Assembly: GCA_003225655.1 (NCBI GenBank)
Contig: QIAW01000357.1
Coordinates: forward strand, 1 to 15,266
Length of the DNA stretch: 15,266 nt
DNA from: Acidobacteriota bacterium
Lineage (GTDB): Bacteria; Acidobacteriota; Terriglobia; Terriglobales; Acidobacteriaceae
Direction of reading: 5' to 3'
Shown here piece after piece: positions 7,269-15,266 of the stretch. The notes beneath the pieces are model-generated. The model saw only the letters and a program-made list of their open reading frames with translations, ran no database searches and was not told the DNA's origin. Position numbers and translations under genes: made by a program. How positions within the stretch are numbered: the first letter of the stretch is position 1; each line of letters opens with the position of its first letter.

Positions 7269-9236
7269 ATGATCCAACTCTCTGCCGCCGGCAAGCGATT
7301 CGGGCCCAAGTTGCTCTTTCAGGAGCTCGACTGGCTGGTCACTGCGCGTGATCGCGCCGGAATTGTGGGCGCAAACGGCACTGGGAAATCCACCCTGCTC
7401 AAGGTCCTTGCCGGAATCGAATCCCTGGATTATGGATCTCTGACCGCCACCCGCGGCATCAGCACCGGCTACCTTCCCCAGGATGGCCTCACCCTCACCG
7501 GCCGCACCGTCTTTGAAGAATGCATGCAGGTGTTCTCGGGCCTGCTCGCCATGGAAAAAGAGCTGGAAACCCTCACGCAGCGCATGTCTGAGATTGATCC
7601 GGAGAGCGCCGCCTATGCCGAAGTCGCGGACCGCCACCATCGCCTCGACGGCGAGTTCCGCGCCCGCGATGGCTACGCGCTCGAGGCGCAGGTGGGAAGC
7701 GTGCTCAGCGGGCTCGGCTTTGGGAAGCATGACTGGGGCCGGCGCACGGAGGAATTTTCCGGTGGATGGCAGATGCGCATCGCCCTGGCCAAGCTGCTGC
7801 TGCAAAAACCAAACCTCCTGCTGCTCGATGAGCCCACCAACCACCTCGATCTTGAAAGCCGCAACTGGCTCGAGGATTACCTGAAGTCTTATCCTCATGC
7901 CTACGTGCTGATCTCGCACGACCGCTACTTTCTCGATGTAACTGTAAATAAGACGCTGGAAATCTGGAACCAGCGGGTGCACTTCTACAGCGGCAACTAT
8001 GACCGCTATCTGGCGCAGAAAAACGAACGCCGCACCCAACTCGAGGCCGCCTACCGCAACCAGCGCGACAAGATTGAGCAACTCGAGGCCTTCATCAACC
8101 GCTTTCGCTATCAGGCCACTAAGGCCAAGCAGGTGCAGAGCCGGATCAAAGAGCTGGAGCGGATGGAAAAAATCGAGATCCCACCTGAAGAGAAGACCAT
8201 CCACTTCACCTTTCCCCAACCCAAGCCCAGCGGCCGCAAGGTCTCTGAATTTGTGGACGTCGCCAAGAGCTATGGCCCCAAGAGCGTGCTGCGCAACGTC
8301 AGCTTTGTCATCGAACGCGGAGATCGCATTGCCCTGGTGGGGGTGAATGGCGCGGGCAAATCCACGTTAATCAAGCTGCTGACCGGCAGCGAGCCGCTGA
8401 CCTCCGGCAGCTACGAGGTCGGCCATAACGTCGAGCGCGATTACTTTGCCCAAGACCAATACAAAGAACTGAACCCCGAAGCGAAGTTGATTGACGACAT
8501 TTTTGAAGTGGCGCCGCGCTCCACTCAGACCGAGCTGCGTAATCTGCTGGGATGCTTCCTGTTTTCCGCCGACGATGTCTTTAAGCCCATCGGCGTGCTC
8601 AGCGGAGGCGAGCGCAACCGCTATGCCCTGGCCCGGCTGCTGCTCAAGCCTTCGAACTTCCTGCTGCTCGATGAACCCACCAACCACCTCGATATGCGCG
8701 CCAAAGACGTGCTTCTCGAAGCCCTCGAGACTTTCACCGGCACCGTGGTGTTCGTCTCGCACGACCGTTACTTTATCGACAAGCTGGCCACACGGGTCTT
8801 TGAGGTCAGCGATGGCCAGGTGCACGTCTTCCCCGGAAACTACGAAGATTATCTATGGCGCAAAGAGAATCCTGCCGCGCTGAATAGCCTGCCCAACGCC
8901 GCGTCAGAAGCGGAATCGGCTGGAAGCAATGGAAACAAGAGTCTGACGCTGGTTGTGGCCTCTGAAACTTCCTCCGCTAAAACCGCTACTGACGCTCAGC
9001 CCAAGCGAATGAACCCTATCCGGCTGCGGCAGATGAAAGAACGCTGCCGGGAGGTCGAAGAGGAGATCACGCGGCTCGAAGCCGGGATCGCGGAATGCGA
9101 AAGCGGCCTGCAAACCTTCGTGAGCGCAGAAGAGACCCGCCGCTGGCAGGAGTTGCTGGCATCTCGACGCAAAACTCTGGATGAGCTGCTGGCCGAGTGG
9201 GAAGAGATTTCGCAGGCAATTGAAGCGGGCACGTGA
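7269..9236 (+). CDS. ABC-F family ATP-binding protein (ribosome-associated)
   Basis: This is a soluble protein with two ATP-binding cassettes and no membrane segments; ABC-F proteins act on the ribosome (translation factors or antibiotic-protection proteins) rather than in transport. Domain 1 has Walker A GANGTGKST (34-42), signature FSGGWQMR (163-170), Walker B LLLLDEPTNHLD (183-194) and SHDRY (216-220). The inter-domain arm (about 235-300) is charged and helical with YQATKAKQVQSR and KELERME. Domain 2 has GVNGAGKST (358-366), LSGGERNR (444-451), LLLDEPTNHLD (465-475) and SHDRY. A C-terminal coiled coil (about 590-650) recalls the Uup-like branch. The ATG at 7269 has no strong ribosome site (AAGAGGG is about 15 bases upstream). 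Whether it gives resistance cannot be decided by inspection. It is monocistronic as far as can be seen. Confidence 0.93.
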   Translation: MIQLSAAGKRFGPKLLFQELDWLVTARDRAGIVGANGTGKSTLLKVLAGIESLDYGSLTATRGISTGYLPQDGLTLTGRTVFEECMQVFSGLLAMEKELETLTQRMSEIDPESAAYAEVADRHHRLDGEFRARDGYALEAQVGSVLSGLGFGKHDWGRRTEEFSGGWQMRIALAKLLLQKPNLLLLDEPTNHLDLESRNWLEDYLKSYPHAYVLISHDRYFLDVTVNKTLEIWNQRVHFYSGNYDRYLAQKNERRTQLEAAYRNQRDKIEQLEAFINRFRYQATKAKQVQSRIKELERMEKIEIPPEEKTIHFTFPQPKPSGRKVSEFVDVAKSYGPKSVLRNVSFVIERGDRIALVGVNGAGKSTLIKLLTGSEPLTSGSYEVGHNVERDYFAQDQYKELNPEAKLIDDIFEVAPRSTQTELRNLLGCFLFSADDVFKPIGVLSGGERNRYALARLLLKPSNFLLLDEPTNHLDMRAKDVLLEALETFTGTVVFVSHDRYFIDKLATRVFEVSDGQVHVFPGNYEDYLWRKENPAALNSLPNAASEAESAGSNGNKSLTLVVASETSSAKTATDAQPKRMNPIRLRQMKERCREVEEEITRLEAGIAECESGLQTFVSAEETRRWQELLASRRKTLDELLAEWEEISQAIEAGT

Positions 9237-9242
9237 AGAGAA

Positions 9243-9290
9243 CATGACATTAACAACCGCTGAGGCGCGGAGACGCGGAGGAATGTCATG
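9243..9290. repeat. Inverted repeat with inner GCGCGGAG / ACGCGGAG tandem
   Basis: CATGACATT (9243-9251) and AATGTCATG (9282-9290) are perfect 9-base complements around a 30-base centre that contains GCGCGGAG then ACGCGGAG in tandem. It sits between the convergent ABC-F and GT39 genes. Directly after it, GATCC (9290-9294) and GGATC (9302-9306) form a second short hairpin. The set could be a terminator, though it has no T-run, or an interspersed intergenic repeat unit; CGCGGAG-type tandems are common in such elements (recall, not checked). Confidence 0.5.
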
Positions 9291-9305
9291 ATCCAAAGAG
9301 AGGAT

Positions 9306-11222
9306 CTAACGATGAGATTCCATGACCATCTGGTTGGGTTTATTGCTTAATATCACTTTACCGCCCCAACGCGCGACCTGATAACTAATAACCTCCCGAA
9401 CGGGAACAGGGACGTTATCCATCTCCGTCCACAGAAAAACCCGGGTGGGCGAGTTCCACAGCCTGGCGAAGCTCTCATCATTTTCGTAGATATGCGGTGC
9501 GTCCGGGAAAAGCGAGCCGTACCACAAATTGTGCGTGGCTTTGAGCACGTGCACCTGGCGGCCGGTATAGAAATTCATGGTCGAGCCTTCTTCGTATTCT
9601 CCGTTGATCACGATCACATCGCCCGGACGAAACTGTTTCTCAACGGCCAAGGCAAGCTGCTTGGAAGAGATGACCGGCTCAAAGATACTGAAGCCCTTGA
9701 GCGCGCAGGCGAGCAGCGCGACCATCATCAGCGCCAGCGAAAGATTTGCCAAGAGCGGCTTGCATCGCCTGCGGAAGAAAAGGCTGGTGGCGCTGCCGGC
9801 GAACAGGGCGACGCCGGTTCCTATCAGGGGGATACGAAAGGCGCCCAATGCCTGCGGGGTGAGGTCAAGAAAGTGTCCGAAAGAAAGCGCATAACGCGAA
9901 GGGTCGCGACGCAGCAGATCAGCGATGTCATAACCCGGCGCTGGCGGGCTGGCCATGGTTCCGAGCACTGCGGCGGCCACAAAGACGGCGCAGCCAATGC
10001 CCAAAAAAATCCACGCTGAAATCAACCCGCTTTTTTGCGGGCCGTTGATCTGCGATTCGCGGCCCAGCCAGGCGCCAATCAGCAGCGCCAAGGCAGGCAG
10101 GGCCGGAAGCACGTAATATTCCTGGCGCGTGGAAAAACTGAAAAACAGCATGATCAGCGCCGGCCACAAGGTAAAGAGCAGAGTTGCTTGCGACTCGAGC
10201 GCCGGCCCGCCATGAGAACCTTTCCCGGTATCTTTTTTCCCGGTGTCTTTCCAGAAATTCTTCCATGCCTGGCGCACGCGGACAACGGCTTGCGGCAGGA
10301 ATGCGCTCCAGGGGAGCAGCCAGATCAGCAACAATCCCCAGAAGAGCAGCAAGGGAACGGTATCGTAATCTTTAGGATAGCGTGTGCCTATGTAGCGTTT
10401 GAAGTGTTCATTGACAAAATAAAACCACAGAAAGCCTTTGGCCTGACCGGCAGGTGGATTGGCTAACCCCGCGAGAATGTGCCAAGGCGCGGCGAGAGCG
10501 AGAAAAATCAGCGCGCTCGAAGCCAGCCGCATGCGCAATAGATGACGCAGATTTTTAGTCAGAAGCAGATATAAGAAAATGATTGCCCCGGGAAAGACAA
10601 TGCCAATCAACCCTTTGGCCAGCACCATCAGGGCGGCGCACACCGCCAGGCCCCAGCAGGCAAGCCGGGAGGGGCGAGGCTCGTTCAATCCCAGCAAAAA
10701 AAAGCCCAGGGCGACGGCCAGCAACAGACCGACGATCAAATCAGGAATAAAAAACCTCGTATATATAAAAGGACCGAACGAGGTCACGATGATAAGCCCG
10801 GCGTAGAAGCCCGCTCTGGAGCCGTACACCCAGCTTCCTAACCGGTAGAGGACCAGAGCCAGCGCCAGCACCGCCAGAGTGAGTGGCAGACGCGTGCTCC
10901 ATTCGGAGACGCCGAAGAGCTTATAGCTGAGCGCAACTGCCCAGTACTGTAATGGAGCCTTCTCCAGGTAGCGCACGCCGTTTGCGTAGAGCGTTACCCA
11001 ATCGTGGCGCGTCAGCATCTCGCGCGCAGCCTCGGCGTGCACGGTATCAGCATCGTCGAGCAGCGCCGGACGGAAGAGCCCCGGCACGTAAATCGCCGCC
11101 CAAAACAAGACAATCAACACCACCCAAAATACGGTCCGGCGCGTTGTTGAGGAAGATTCCGCTGCGGCTGCGGAATCTAGATCGGCAATGTCGGGCGAAA
11201 GAGTGCTCAAGCTGAATTCCAC
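9306..11222 (-). CDS. GT-C glycosyltransferase, GT39 / ArnT-like, polytopic membrane protein
   Basis: This membrane enzyme uses a lipid-phosphate-linked sugar and transfers it on the outer face of the inner membrane; relatives modify lipid A (ArnT) or proteins (PMT). It has 638 residues with a short cytosolic N-terminus, a first helix at about 31-49, then LLDDADTVHAEAAREM (54-70). The acidic residues there are the expected catalytic motif in the first periplasmic loop. YLEKAPLQYW (85-94) matches the family's KxPLxYW. About a dozen hydrophobic helices follow, and a soluble C-terminal domain (about 520-638) resembles the ArnT periplasmic end. The start is GTG at 11222 with AAAGG three bases upstream, close but usable; no in-frame ATG exists before the catalytic motif. 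It is convergent with the ABC-F gene and divergent from the kinase. Donor and acceptor are unknown. Confidence 0.88.
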   Translation of the reverse strand: MEFSLSTLSPDIADLDSAAAAESSSTTRRTVFWVVLIVLFWAAIYVPGLFRPALLDDADTVHAEAAREMLTRHDWVTLYANGVRYLEKAPLQYWAVALSYKLFGVSEWSTRLPLTLAVLALALVLYRLGSWVYGSRAGFYAGLIIVTSFGPFIYTRFFIPDLIVGLLLAVALGFFLLGLNEPRPSRLACWGLAVCAALMVLAKGLIGIVFPGAIIFLYLLLTKNLRHLLRMRLASSALIFLALAAPWHILAGLANPPAGQAKGFLWFYFVNEHFKRYIGTRYPKDYDTVPLLLFWGLLLIWLLPWSAFLPQAVVRVRQAWKNFWKDTGKKDTGKGSHGGPALESQATLLFTLWPALIMLFFSFSTRQEYYVLPALPALALLIGAWLGRESQINGPQKSGLISAWIFLGIGCAVFVAAAVLGTMASPPAPGYDIADLLRRDPSRYALSFGHFLDLTPQALGAFRIPLIGTGVALFAGSATSLFFRRRCKPLLANLSLALMMVALLACALKGFSIFEPVISSKQLALAVEKQFRPGDVIVINGEYEEGSTMNFYTGRQVHVLKATHNLWYGSLFPDAPHIYENDESFARLWNSPTRVFLWTEMDNVPVPVREVISYQVARWGGKVILSNKPNQMVMESHR

Positions 11223-11254
11223 GAACCTTTCTGGGTTTTTGGCGATTCCTATCG

Positions 11255-11282
11255 ATTATATAGAAGCTAGGACAAGCTCCAA
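11255..11282 (-). promoter_or_regulatory. Candidate sigma70 promoter of the GT39 gene
   Basis: On the minus strand a perfect TATAAT (complement of 11255-11260) is preceded, after 16 bases, by TTGGAG (complement of 11277-11282), a weak -35. Transcription would begin near 11248, giving a leader of about 26 bases before the GTG at 11222, which is a sensible distance. Confidence 0.5.
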
Positions 11283-11402
11283 GCTGCAAGTCCACCGGGT
11301 AGAATGGCGAAGCTACTCGAAATAGGGAGATTACCTTAAACAGGGCAGATGCATGGTCATCTTCTTTCCCTGCACATTTCGGTTCAACTTCCGCTTCGTT
11401 AC

Positions 11403-11414
11403 TTCGGGCCCGAA
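11403..11414. repeat. Perfect 12-bp palindrome TTCGGGCCCGAA
   Basis: The sequence equals its own reverse complement. It lies about 120 bases before the kinase start and about 180 bases before the GT39 start, so it could be a regulator site for either. Palindromes this GC-rich also occur by chance in such DNA. Confidence 0.3.
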
Positions 11415-11534
11415 TGAGCGTGCCAAATTGGGCAAAAAACGGGCCCTCGAGTGAAGATTTTGTTTGCTTTGCGTGTGGTTTAGCAGCAAAATGAAGCTCC
11501 CAGTTTAAAGGATTCTCAACCTAAAGATAGCCCT

Positions 11535-12395
11535 GTGACCCCGCAGCTCTCCATGTTGCATCTGCTGTTAGTTTCAGAGGGAATACTTACCCTATTCCTG
11601 ATTCTGACTTTCTCCACCATCGTTCGCTCATACCAGGGTCAAAACGCATTTTTCCGGTGGTGGGTTCAGGCATGGTTGGCGTTTGCAGTTTTTCTGGGGG
11701 CAAGCGCTTTGGCCTTTCAATTCCCTGAGTCTTCTCCCGTTCGCCTGCTACTGGCTACTGTAGCCACAGTGGCGGGCTTCCTGGAGCCGATTTACTTATT
11801 TTATGGCGCGAGAAGCTTTGCCAATCCCGATGATCAGGGCGGATGGCTTCGGGTTACTGTGTTCGCTCTGCTAGCCGCGCTGGGCGTTTGCGCACTCCCC
11901 TTTTTCGAAAAAAGCCAGCTTTTCAGCATTTCCATTCGGGCCATTCCCCGGCAGTTGCTGCTGGGCGGCGCCTTCTGGTATTGCGCATTGATTTTCTGGT
12001 CGCGGCGGAAACAGCAGGGCGCAACGGTCAAGATCCTAGCGGCTTCCTGCTTCCTCTGGGGCGCCAATGTGCTCTTCCTCTTCGGCTACAGCCTGGTTGC
12101 CCTCATCCGTCGCGATTCTTCATTGCCATCCATGTTTCTCGGCTCCGACCTGCCCTTTGAGGGTTCAGGGTTCTTTCTCAATCTTTTTGCCGAATTCGGC
12201 ATGGCCCTGGGGACCATCATGCTGCTGGCAAAACAGCAGAAGCAGTCGCAACTGCAATTATCTGAGAGCGAGGCGGAAATCCGCTTGCTGGTAGAGCAGC
12301 AGCCGGCGGTGCTCTGGACCGTAGACCGCGACCTTCGTTTTATATCGACCCAAGGCCGGGAGCCGGCGTTGGCGCTACTCTATTTGAATACCTGA
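11535..12395 (+). pseudogene. Sensor histidine kinase, N-terminal part: 7TM domain and start of PAS (frameshifted gene)
   Basis: This is the membrane input half of a large sensor kinase. Seven hydrophobic helices can be placed at about 8-30, 43-63, 69-91, 104-124, 138-156, 164-191 and 211-233. A short coiled linker (KQQKQSQLQLSESEAEIR) leads into a PAS domain beginning LLVEQQPAVLWTVDRDLRF (251-269). The PAS is cut off: after STQG (271-274) the frame leaves normal sequence and stops at 12395. The rest of the PAS continues in another frame (AGVGATLFEYLKTDDPTYLPIAC), so the two halves were one gene. The start is GTG at 11535, with only a weak AAAGATAG upstream; ATG at 11553 is an alternative. 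I do not recognise a named ligand-binding family for the 7TM part. Confidence 0.75.
12354..12362 (+). other. Frameshift point, with probable small deletion, in the kinase PAS1 domain
   Basis: Frame A encodes STQG up to 12356; frame B encodes AGVGATLFEYLKTDD from 12362. Net loss is one base modulo three. Compared with remembered PAS relatives, the segment between the GAG-like turn and LFEYL looks about ten residues short, so a deletion of roughly 31 or 34 bases fits better than loss of a single base (inference). GCCGG occurs twice here (12355-12359 and 12362-12366), a possible slip point. Confidence 0.6.
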
Positions 12396-15016
12396 AGACC
12401 GACGATCCCACGTATCTGCCCATCGCCTGCACCCTGCGCGCGCTCAAGGGCGAAGAAAGCTCCTATGAAATGCCCTGGAGAAGGCGCATCTTTGAAACGT
12501 CCGTGCGGCCTCTCCGCGATGAGAAGGGGAACATCACCGGGGCGTTCGGCATTTCCACCGATATCACCGAACGCAAGCAGACCGAACACACCTTGCGGGC
12601 CAGTGAAGCCAATTACCGCATGCTCATGGAGCAGGCTTCCGACGCCATCCTGATCATCGACCACTCCGGCAGATACCTGGAAGTCAACTCCCAGCTCTGC
12701 AAAATGCTCGGCTACACCCGCCAGGAGTTGTTGCAGATGAATACCAAAGACATCCTGGCGCCGGAAGATTACGAGCGTTACCGCAGGCAGGTCCCGGGAA
12801 TGCAGCCGGGCAGCAGCTTGCGGGTAGAGCGCAGGTTACGGCATAAGAATGGAAACACCGTGTTGGTGGAGTCGTCGATCAAGGCGCTGCATGACGGCCG
12901 CATCCTTTCGATTGTGCGCGACGTGACCATGCGCAAGCAGGCGGAAGAATCATTGCGCCTGAGTGAAGAGCGTTACCGCTCCCTGGTGCAGCAATCTTCG
13001 GAAGGTATTTTTGTCTTTGATCCTTACAGCATGCGCATTCAGGAAGCCAACGCCGCCATGCTGGCGATGCTGGGTTACCGTCCAGATGAGATTACGCAGA
13101 TGAAACTCTACGACGTGGTTGCAGAGACCCCCGCCAGCATTGATGACAATGTGAAAAAGACCTTGCGGGACGGCCGCTTTCAGGTTACCAACCGCCGCTA
13201 CCGAAGAAAAGACGGCTCTCTGATTGATGTGGAAGTCCGGGGCACCGTCATTCACTACGGGCGTTCTGAACTGGTGCTGGGGAATGTGGTCGATTTGACC
13301 GAGCGCAAAAGCACCGAGTTCGAATTGCAGATGATCACCGAGCAACTGCGTACCGTCAGCTCTGCCATGACCGAGTTTCTCGGGACCGGCAACTGGAACG
13401 ACGCCAGCCGCATTCTGCTGCACGGCGCGCTCACGCAAACTCAAAGCGAGTATGGTCTTGTGGGAGTGATGATTGAAAACGAGTTGCGTGTGCTTGCCCA
13501 TGATGGCATTGCCTGGGAACAGGAGACCAATCGGCAGTTCTTCGAGGCAGCGCACGAAGGCTACAGGACACTGGGCTATCTTCCTCTTCCTAACCTGGAA
13601 AACCTGTTTGGCTGCGTCGTCACTTCAGGCAACACAATTATTTCCAACAATCCCGCCTCTGATCCGCAGGCGGCGGGCAATCTGCCGCTGGGCCACCCTG
13701 CTTTAAAGAATTTCCTCGGCGTTCCTATCCGCAAAGAAGCAGCGGTGGTGGGTATGATCGCCGTGGCCAACCGGCCGGGAGGCTTCAGCGTCGTGGAGCA
13801 GCAAAAAATCGAAGCTCTGGTAAGCGCGGTGGGAGTGCTCTACGATAGCTACCGGCGCTCTCTGCAGGAGCAGTTGCTACTTGAACAAAAGTACAAAGCG
13901 CAGGAAGAGCAAGCCAAGCTTCACTTGGCCGTGAAACATGCCGCTGACGAGTGGCGTCTCACCTTTGATGCCATTCAATTCCCTATTTTCATGGTGGATC
14001 AACAGGCAATCGTGGTACGGCTGAATCACGCTGCGCGTGATTTAACGGGGAGGAATTTTTCAGAGCTGCTGGGCAAATCTCTGCGCTCCTTTGGGGAGAA
14101 CCAGCCCTGGATCGCGGCCGCCGAGACGGTGCAAGGCATCGGGACTGACCGCGAACGTCCCAAGGCCTTGCAGACCTACGATGAATTCAGCGGCAGGACC
14201 TGGGACCTGCTGGTCCATTTGGCGCCCGACATGGGCGCAGATGCCGAACTTGACCGTTTCATCGTGGCTTTGCGCGACATCACACCCATGGTTGAACTGC
14301 AGGAGTCCCTGCGCCGCAGCGAAACCATGTCTACCATGGGGGCGCTGGTGGCGGGCGTGGCCCATGAAGTACGCAATCCCCTCTTTTGCATCTCTGCCAC
14401 GCTCGATGCCCTCGAGGCCAAGTTCGACAAGATAGAAGGGCAGGAACAATATCTCAACGTGTTGAAACGTGAGATCAAGCGGCTCAACGACCTGATGAGC
14501 GAGCTGCTCGAGTATGGTAAGCCCGCCAAGCTGGAATTGGTGGAGGAATCGTTGCATGCGGTGATTGATCGCGCCATCCAGAATTGTTCCATGCTTGCCG
14601 AGCAATCGCAGGTACAGGTGGTGAATGCGGCCGACTTGCGCAATGTGGTGATGCGCATGGACCAGCTTCGAATGACGGAAGTATTCCAGAACATCATTGA
14701 CAATGCCATCCGGCACTCACCCGCAGGCGCTGTGGTCAACATCCGGGCGCAGCAGTGGCAGACTAATGGCCAGCCCTGGGTCTCCTGCTTCGTTGAAGAT
14801 AACGGACCGGGCATCCGCGATGCCGATTTGCCCAAGATCTTCCAGCCTTTTTTTACTAAGCGGCGAGGTGGCACAGGGTTGGGATTGCCGATCGTGCAGC
14901 GCATCGTAGAAGCCCACGGCGGAAAGGTCGTGGCTTTCAACCAACCCCAAGGAGGCGCTGTCCTGCGGGTGAGCTTGCCATATTCGGTACCTCAGTACTT
15001 TGTGACAAAAGCATGA
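12362..15016 (+). pseudogene. Sensor histidine kinase, C-terminal part: PAS-PAS-PAS-GAF-PAS-HisKA-HATPase (frameshifted gene)
   Basis: This is the signalling half of the kinase. The first ATG in this frame is at 12470 (848 residues; numbering from there), but domain sequence is readable from 12362. Order: end of PAS1 (ending FGISTDITERK), PAS2 (about 45-155, EANYRMLMEQASDAILIID), PAS3 (about 164-280, EERYRSLVQQSSEGIFVFD), GAF (about 297-465), PAS4 (about 490-607). HisKA follows with phospho-acceptor H632 in HEVRNPL, then HATPase_c with N box NIIDNAIRHSP, DNGPGI (777-782), PFFTKRRGG and GTGLGLPI (801-808). All catalytic motifs are intact. If translated from 12470 it would be a soluble kinase without its membrane input. 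It probably phosphorylates the response regulator 86 bases downstream. No ribosome site is evident before 12470. Confidence 0.88.
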
Positions 15017-15102
15017 CAAAAGTAAGCTGGACATTCCGCTCAATCTCAGTTAAAAGATTTACATTTCCGTTCCAGGCTTCCCCAGGGGATTGAAACCCAA
15101 CA

Positions 15103-15266
15103 ATGGCCAGAAATCGAATCCTGATCGTGGATGATGAATCCGGAATCCGTTTCGGCATCCGCAATTTTTTGGATGCGCACGGTTTTGACGTAACCGAGGC
15201 GGAAAACTGCAAGTCCGCTCTGGAGATGTTCCGCAGCGCGCCCTCCGACCTTGTCCTGGTGGATTA
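15103..15266 (+). CDS. Response regulator receiver domain (3' cut by window end)
   Basis: This is the start of a response regulator. Residues 1-54 show ILIVDDE (6-12, with the acidic pair D10/D11 that binds Mg2+), SGIRFGIRNFLDAHGFDVTEA (helix 1 and strand 2), and DLVLVD ending at D54, the expected phospho-acceptor. The rest, including any output domain, is beyond the window. The SGIRFGIRNFLDAHGF style and its position after a NtrB-like kinase with HEVRNPL suggest a sigma54-activating NtrC-type regulator, but this is inference. ATG at 15103 is the start; AGGGGA at 15084-15089 is a rather distant ribosome site. It lies 86 bases after the kinase stop on the same strand, so it is probably co-transcribed. 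Confidence 0.85.
   Translation, partial: MARNRILIVDDESGIRFGIRNFLDAHGFDVTEAENCKSALEMFRSAPSDLVLVD

Larger units (their letters stand above)
11223..11534. other. 312-base intergenic region between divergent GT39 and histidine kinase genes
   Basis: This gap holds the GT39 promoter near its left end (11255-11282), three AAGCT copies at 11264, 11274 and 11281, and a perfect 12-base palindrome TTCGGGCCCGAA at 11403-11414. A second GGGCCC lies at 11441-11446. I see no RNA gene and no credible protein-coding gene. I found no clear promoter or ribosome site for the kinase. AAAGGA at 11507-11512 is 22 bases from the GTG, too far for normal initiation. Confidence 0.6.

Noticed and set aside
7260..8219. 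A 319-codon minus-strand reading frame opposite the ABC-F gene.
   Set aside because: The opposite strand carries complete ABC-F motifs; this frame has no family features.
11349..11417. A 22-codon reading frame (ATG to TGA) in the gap before the kinase gene.
   Set aside because: Very short, only a weak ribosome site, no recognisable features; expected by chance.
11411..11425. Minus-strand match to a sigma54 promoter (TGGCACG, 4 bases, TTCG) upstream of the GT39 gene.
   Set aside because: The -12 element has CG where GC is required, and a better sigma70 promoter with perfect TATAAT lies much closer to the gene.
11405..11446. Two GGGCCC copies that could pair into a long-loop hairpin with a T-run on the minus strand.
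   Set aside because: The T-run lies inside the loop rather than after the stem, so it does not form an intrinsic terminator.

Overview
The window is ordinary bacterial chromosome, moderately GC-rich, with genes on both strands and short spacers. The style of several proteins (a TolC/EmrA/EmrB-type efflux set, a 7TM-multiPAS-GAF histidine kinase followed by a response regulator, CgeB-like glycosyltransferases) suggests an Acidobacteriota member or a similar soil bacterium. This is inference from remembered family style; there is no rRNA or marker gene to prove it.

Layout. 1-4059 (+): a tripartite drug-efflux operon, with a TolC-family outer-membrane channel (5' end cut by the window edge), an EmrA/HlyD-type adaptor broken by a +1 frameshift near 1772, and an EmrB-type DHA2 transporter. 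The adaptor and transporter are separated by an unusually long spacer rich in inverted repeats. 4090-4785 (+): a VapBC-type toxin-antitoxin pair with its own promoter and visibly lower GC than its neighbours. 4821-7027 (-): two overlapping CgeB-like glycosyltransferases, probably acting on a surface or secreted glycan. 7269-9236 (+): an ABC-F ATPase, a ribosome-associated, non-transporter protein. 9306-11222 (-): a GT-C family (GT39/ArnT-like) membrane glycosyltransferase with a recognisable promoter. 11535-15016 (+): a large sensor histidine kinase (7TM, PAS, PAS, PAS, GAF, PAS, HisKA, HATPase), split by a frameshift in its first PAS domain. 15103-end (+): the start of its probable partner response regulator.

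How the genes work together. The first three form one export pump spanning both membranes. The two CgeB-like enzymes are translationally coupled and probably act in one glycan pathway; the GT39 enzyme acts at the membrane but is not in that operon. The kinase and receiver form a two-component system whose input is a membrane domain plus several cytosolic sensor domains.

The main oddities are the two broken genes (adaptor and kinase), which are either real mutations or assembly errors, and several perfect inverted repeats in intergenic DNA. I found no CRISPR array, tRNA, rRNA, insertion sequence or phage gene. I did not find a clearly new biological system; the findings are candidates of modest interest.
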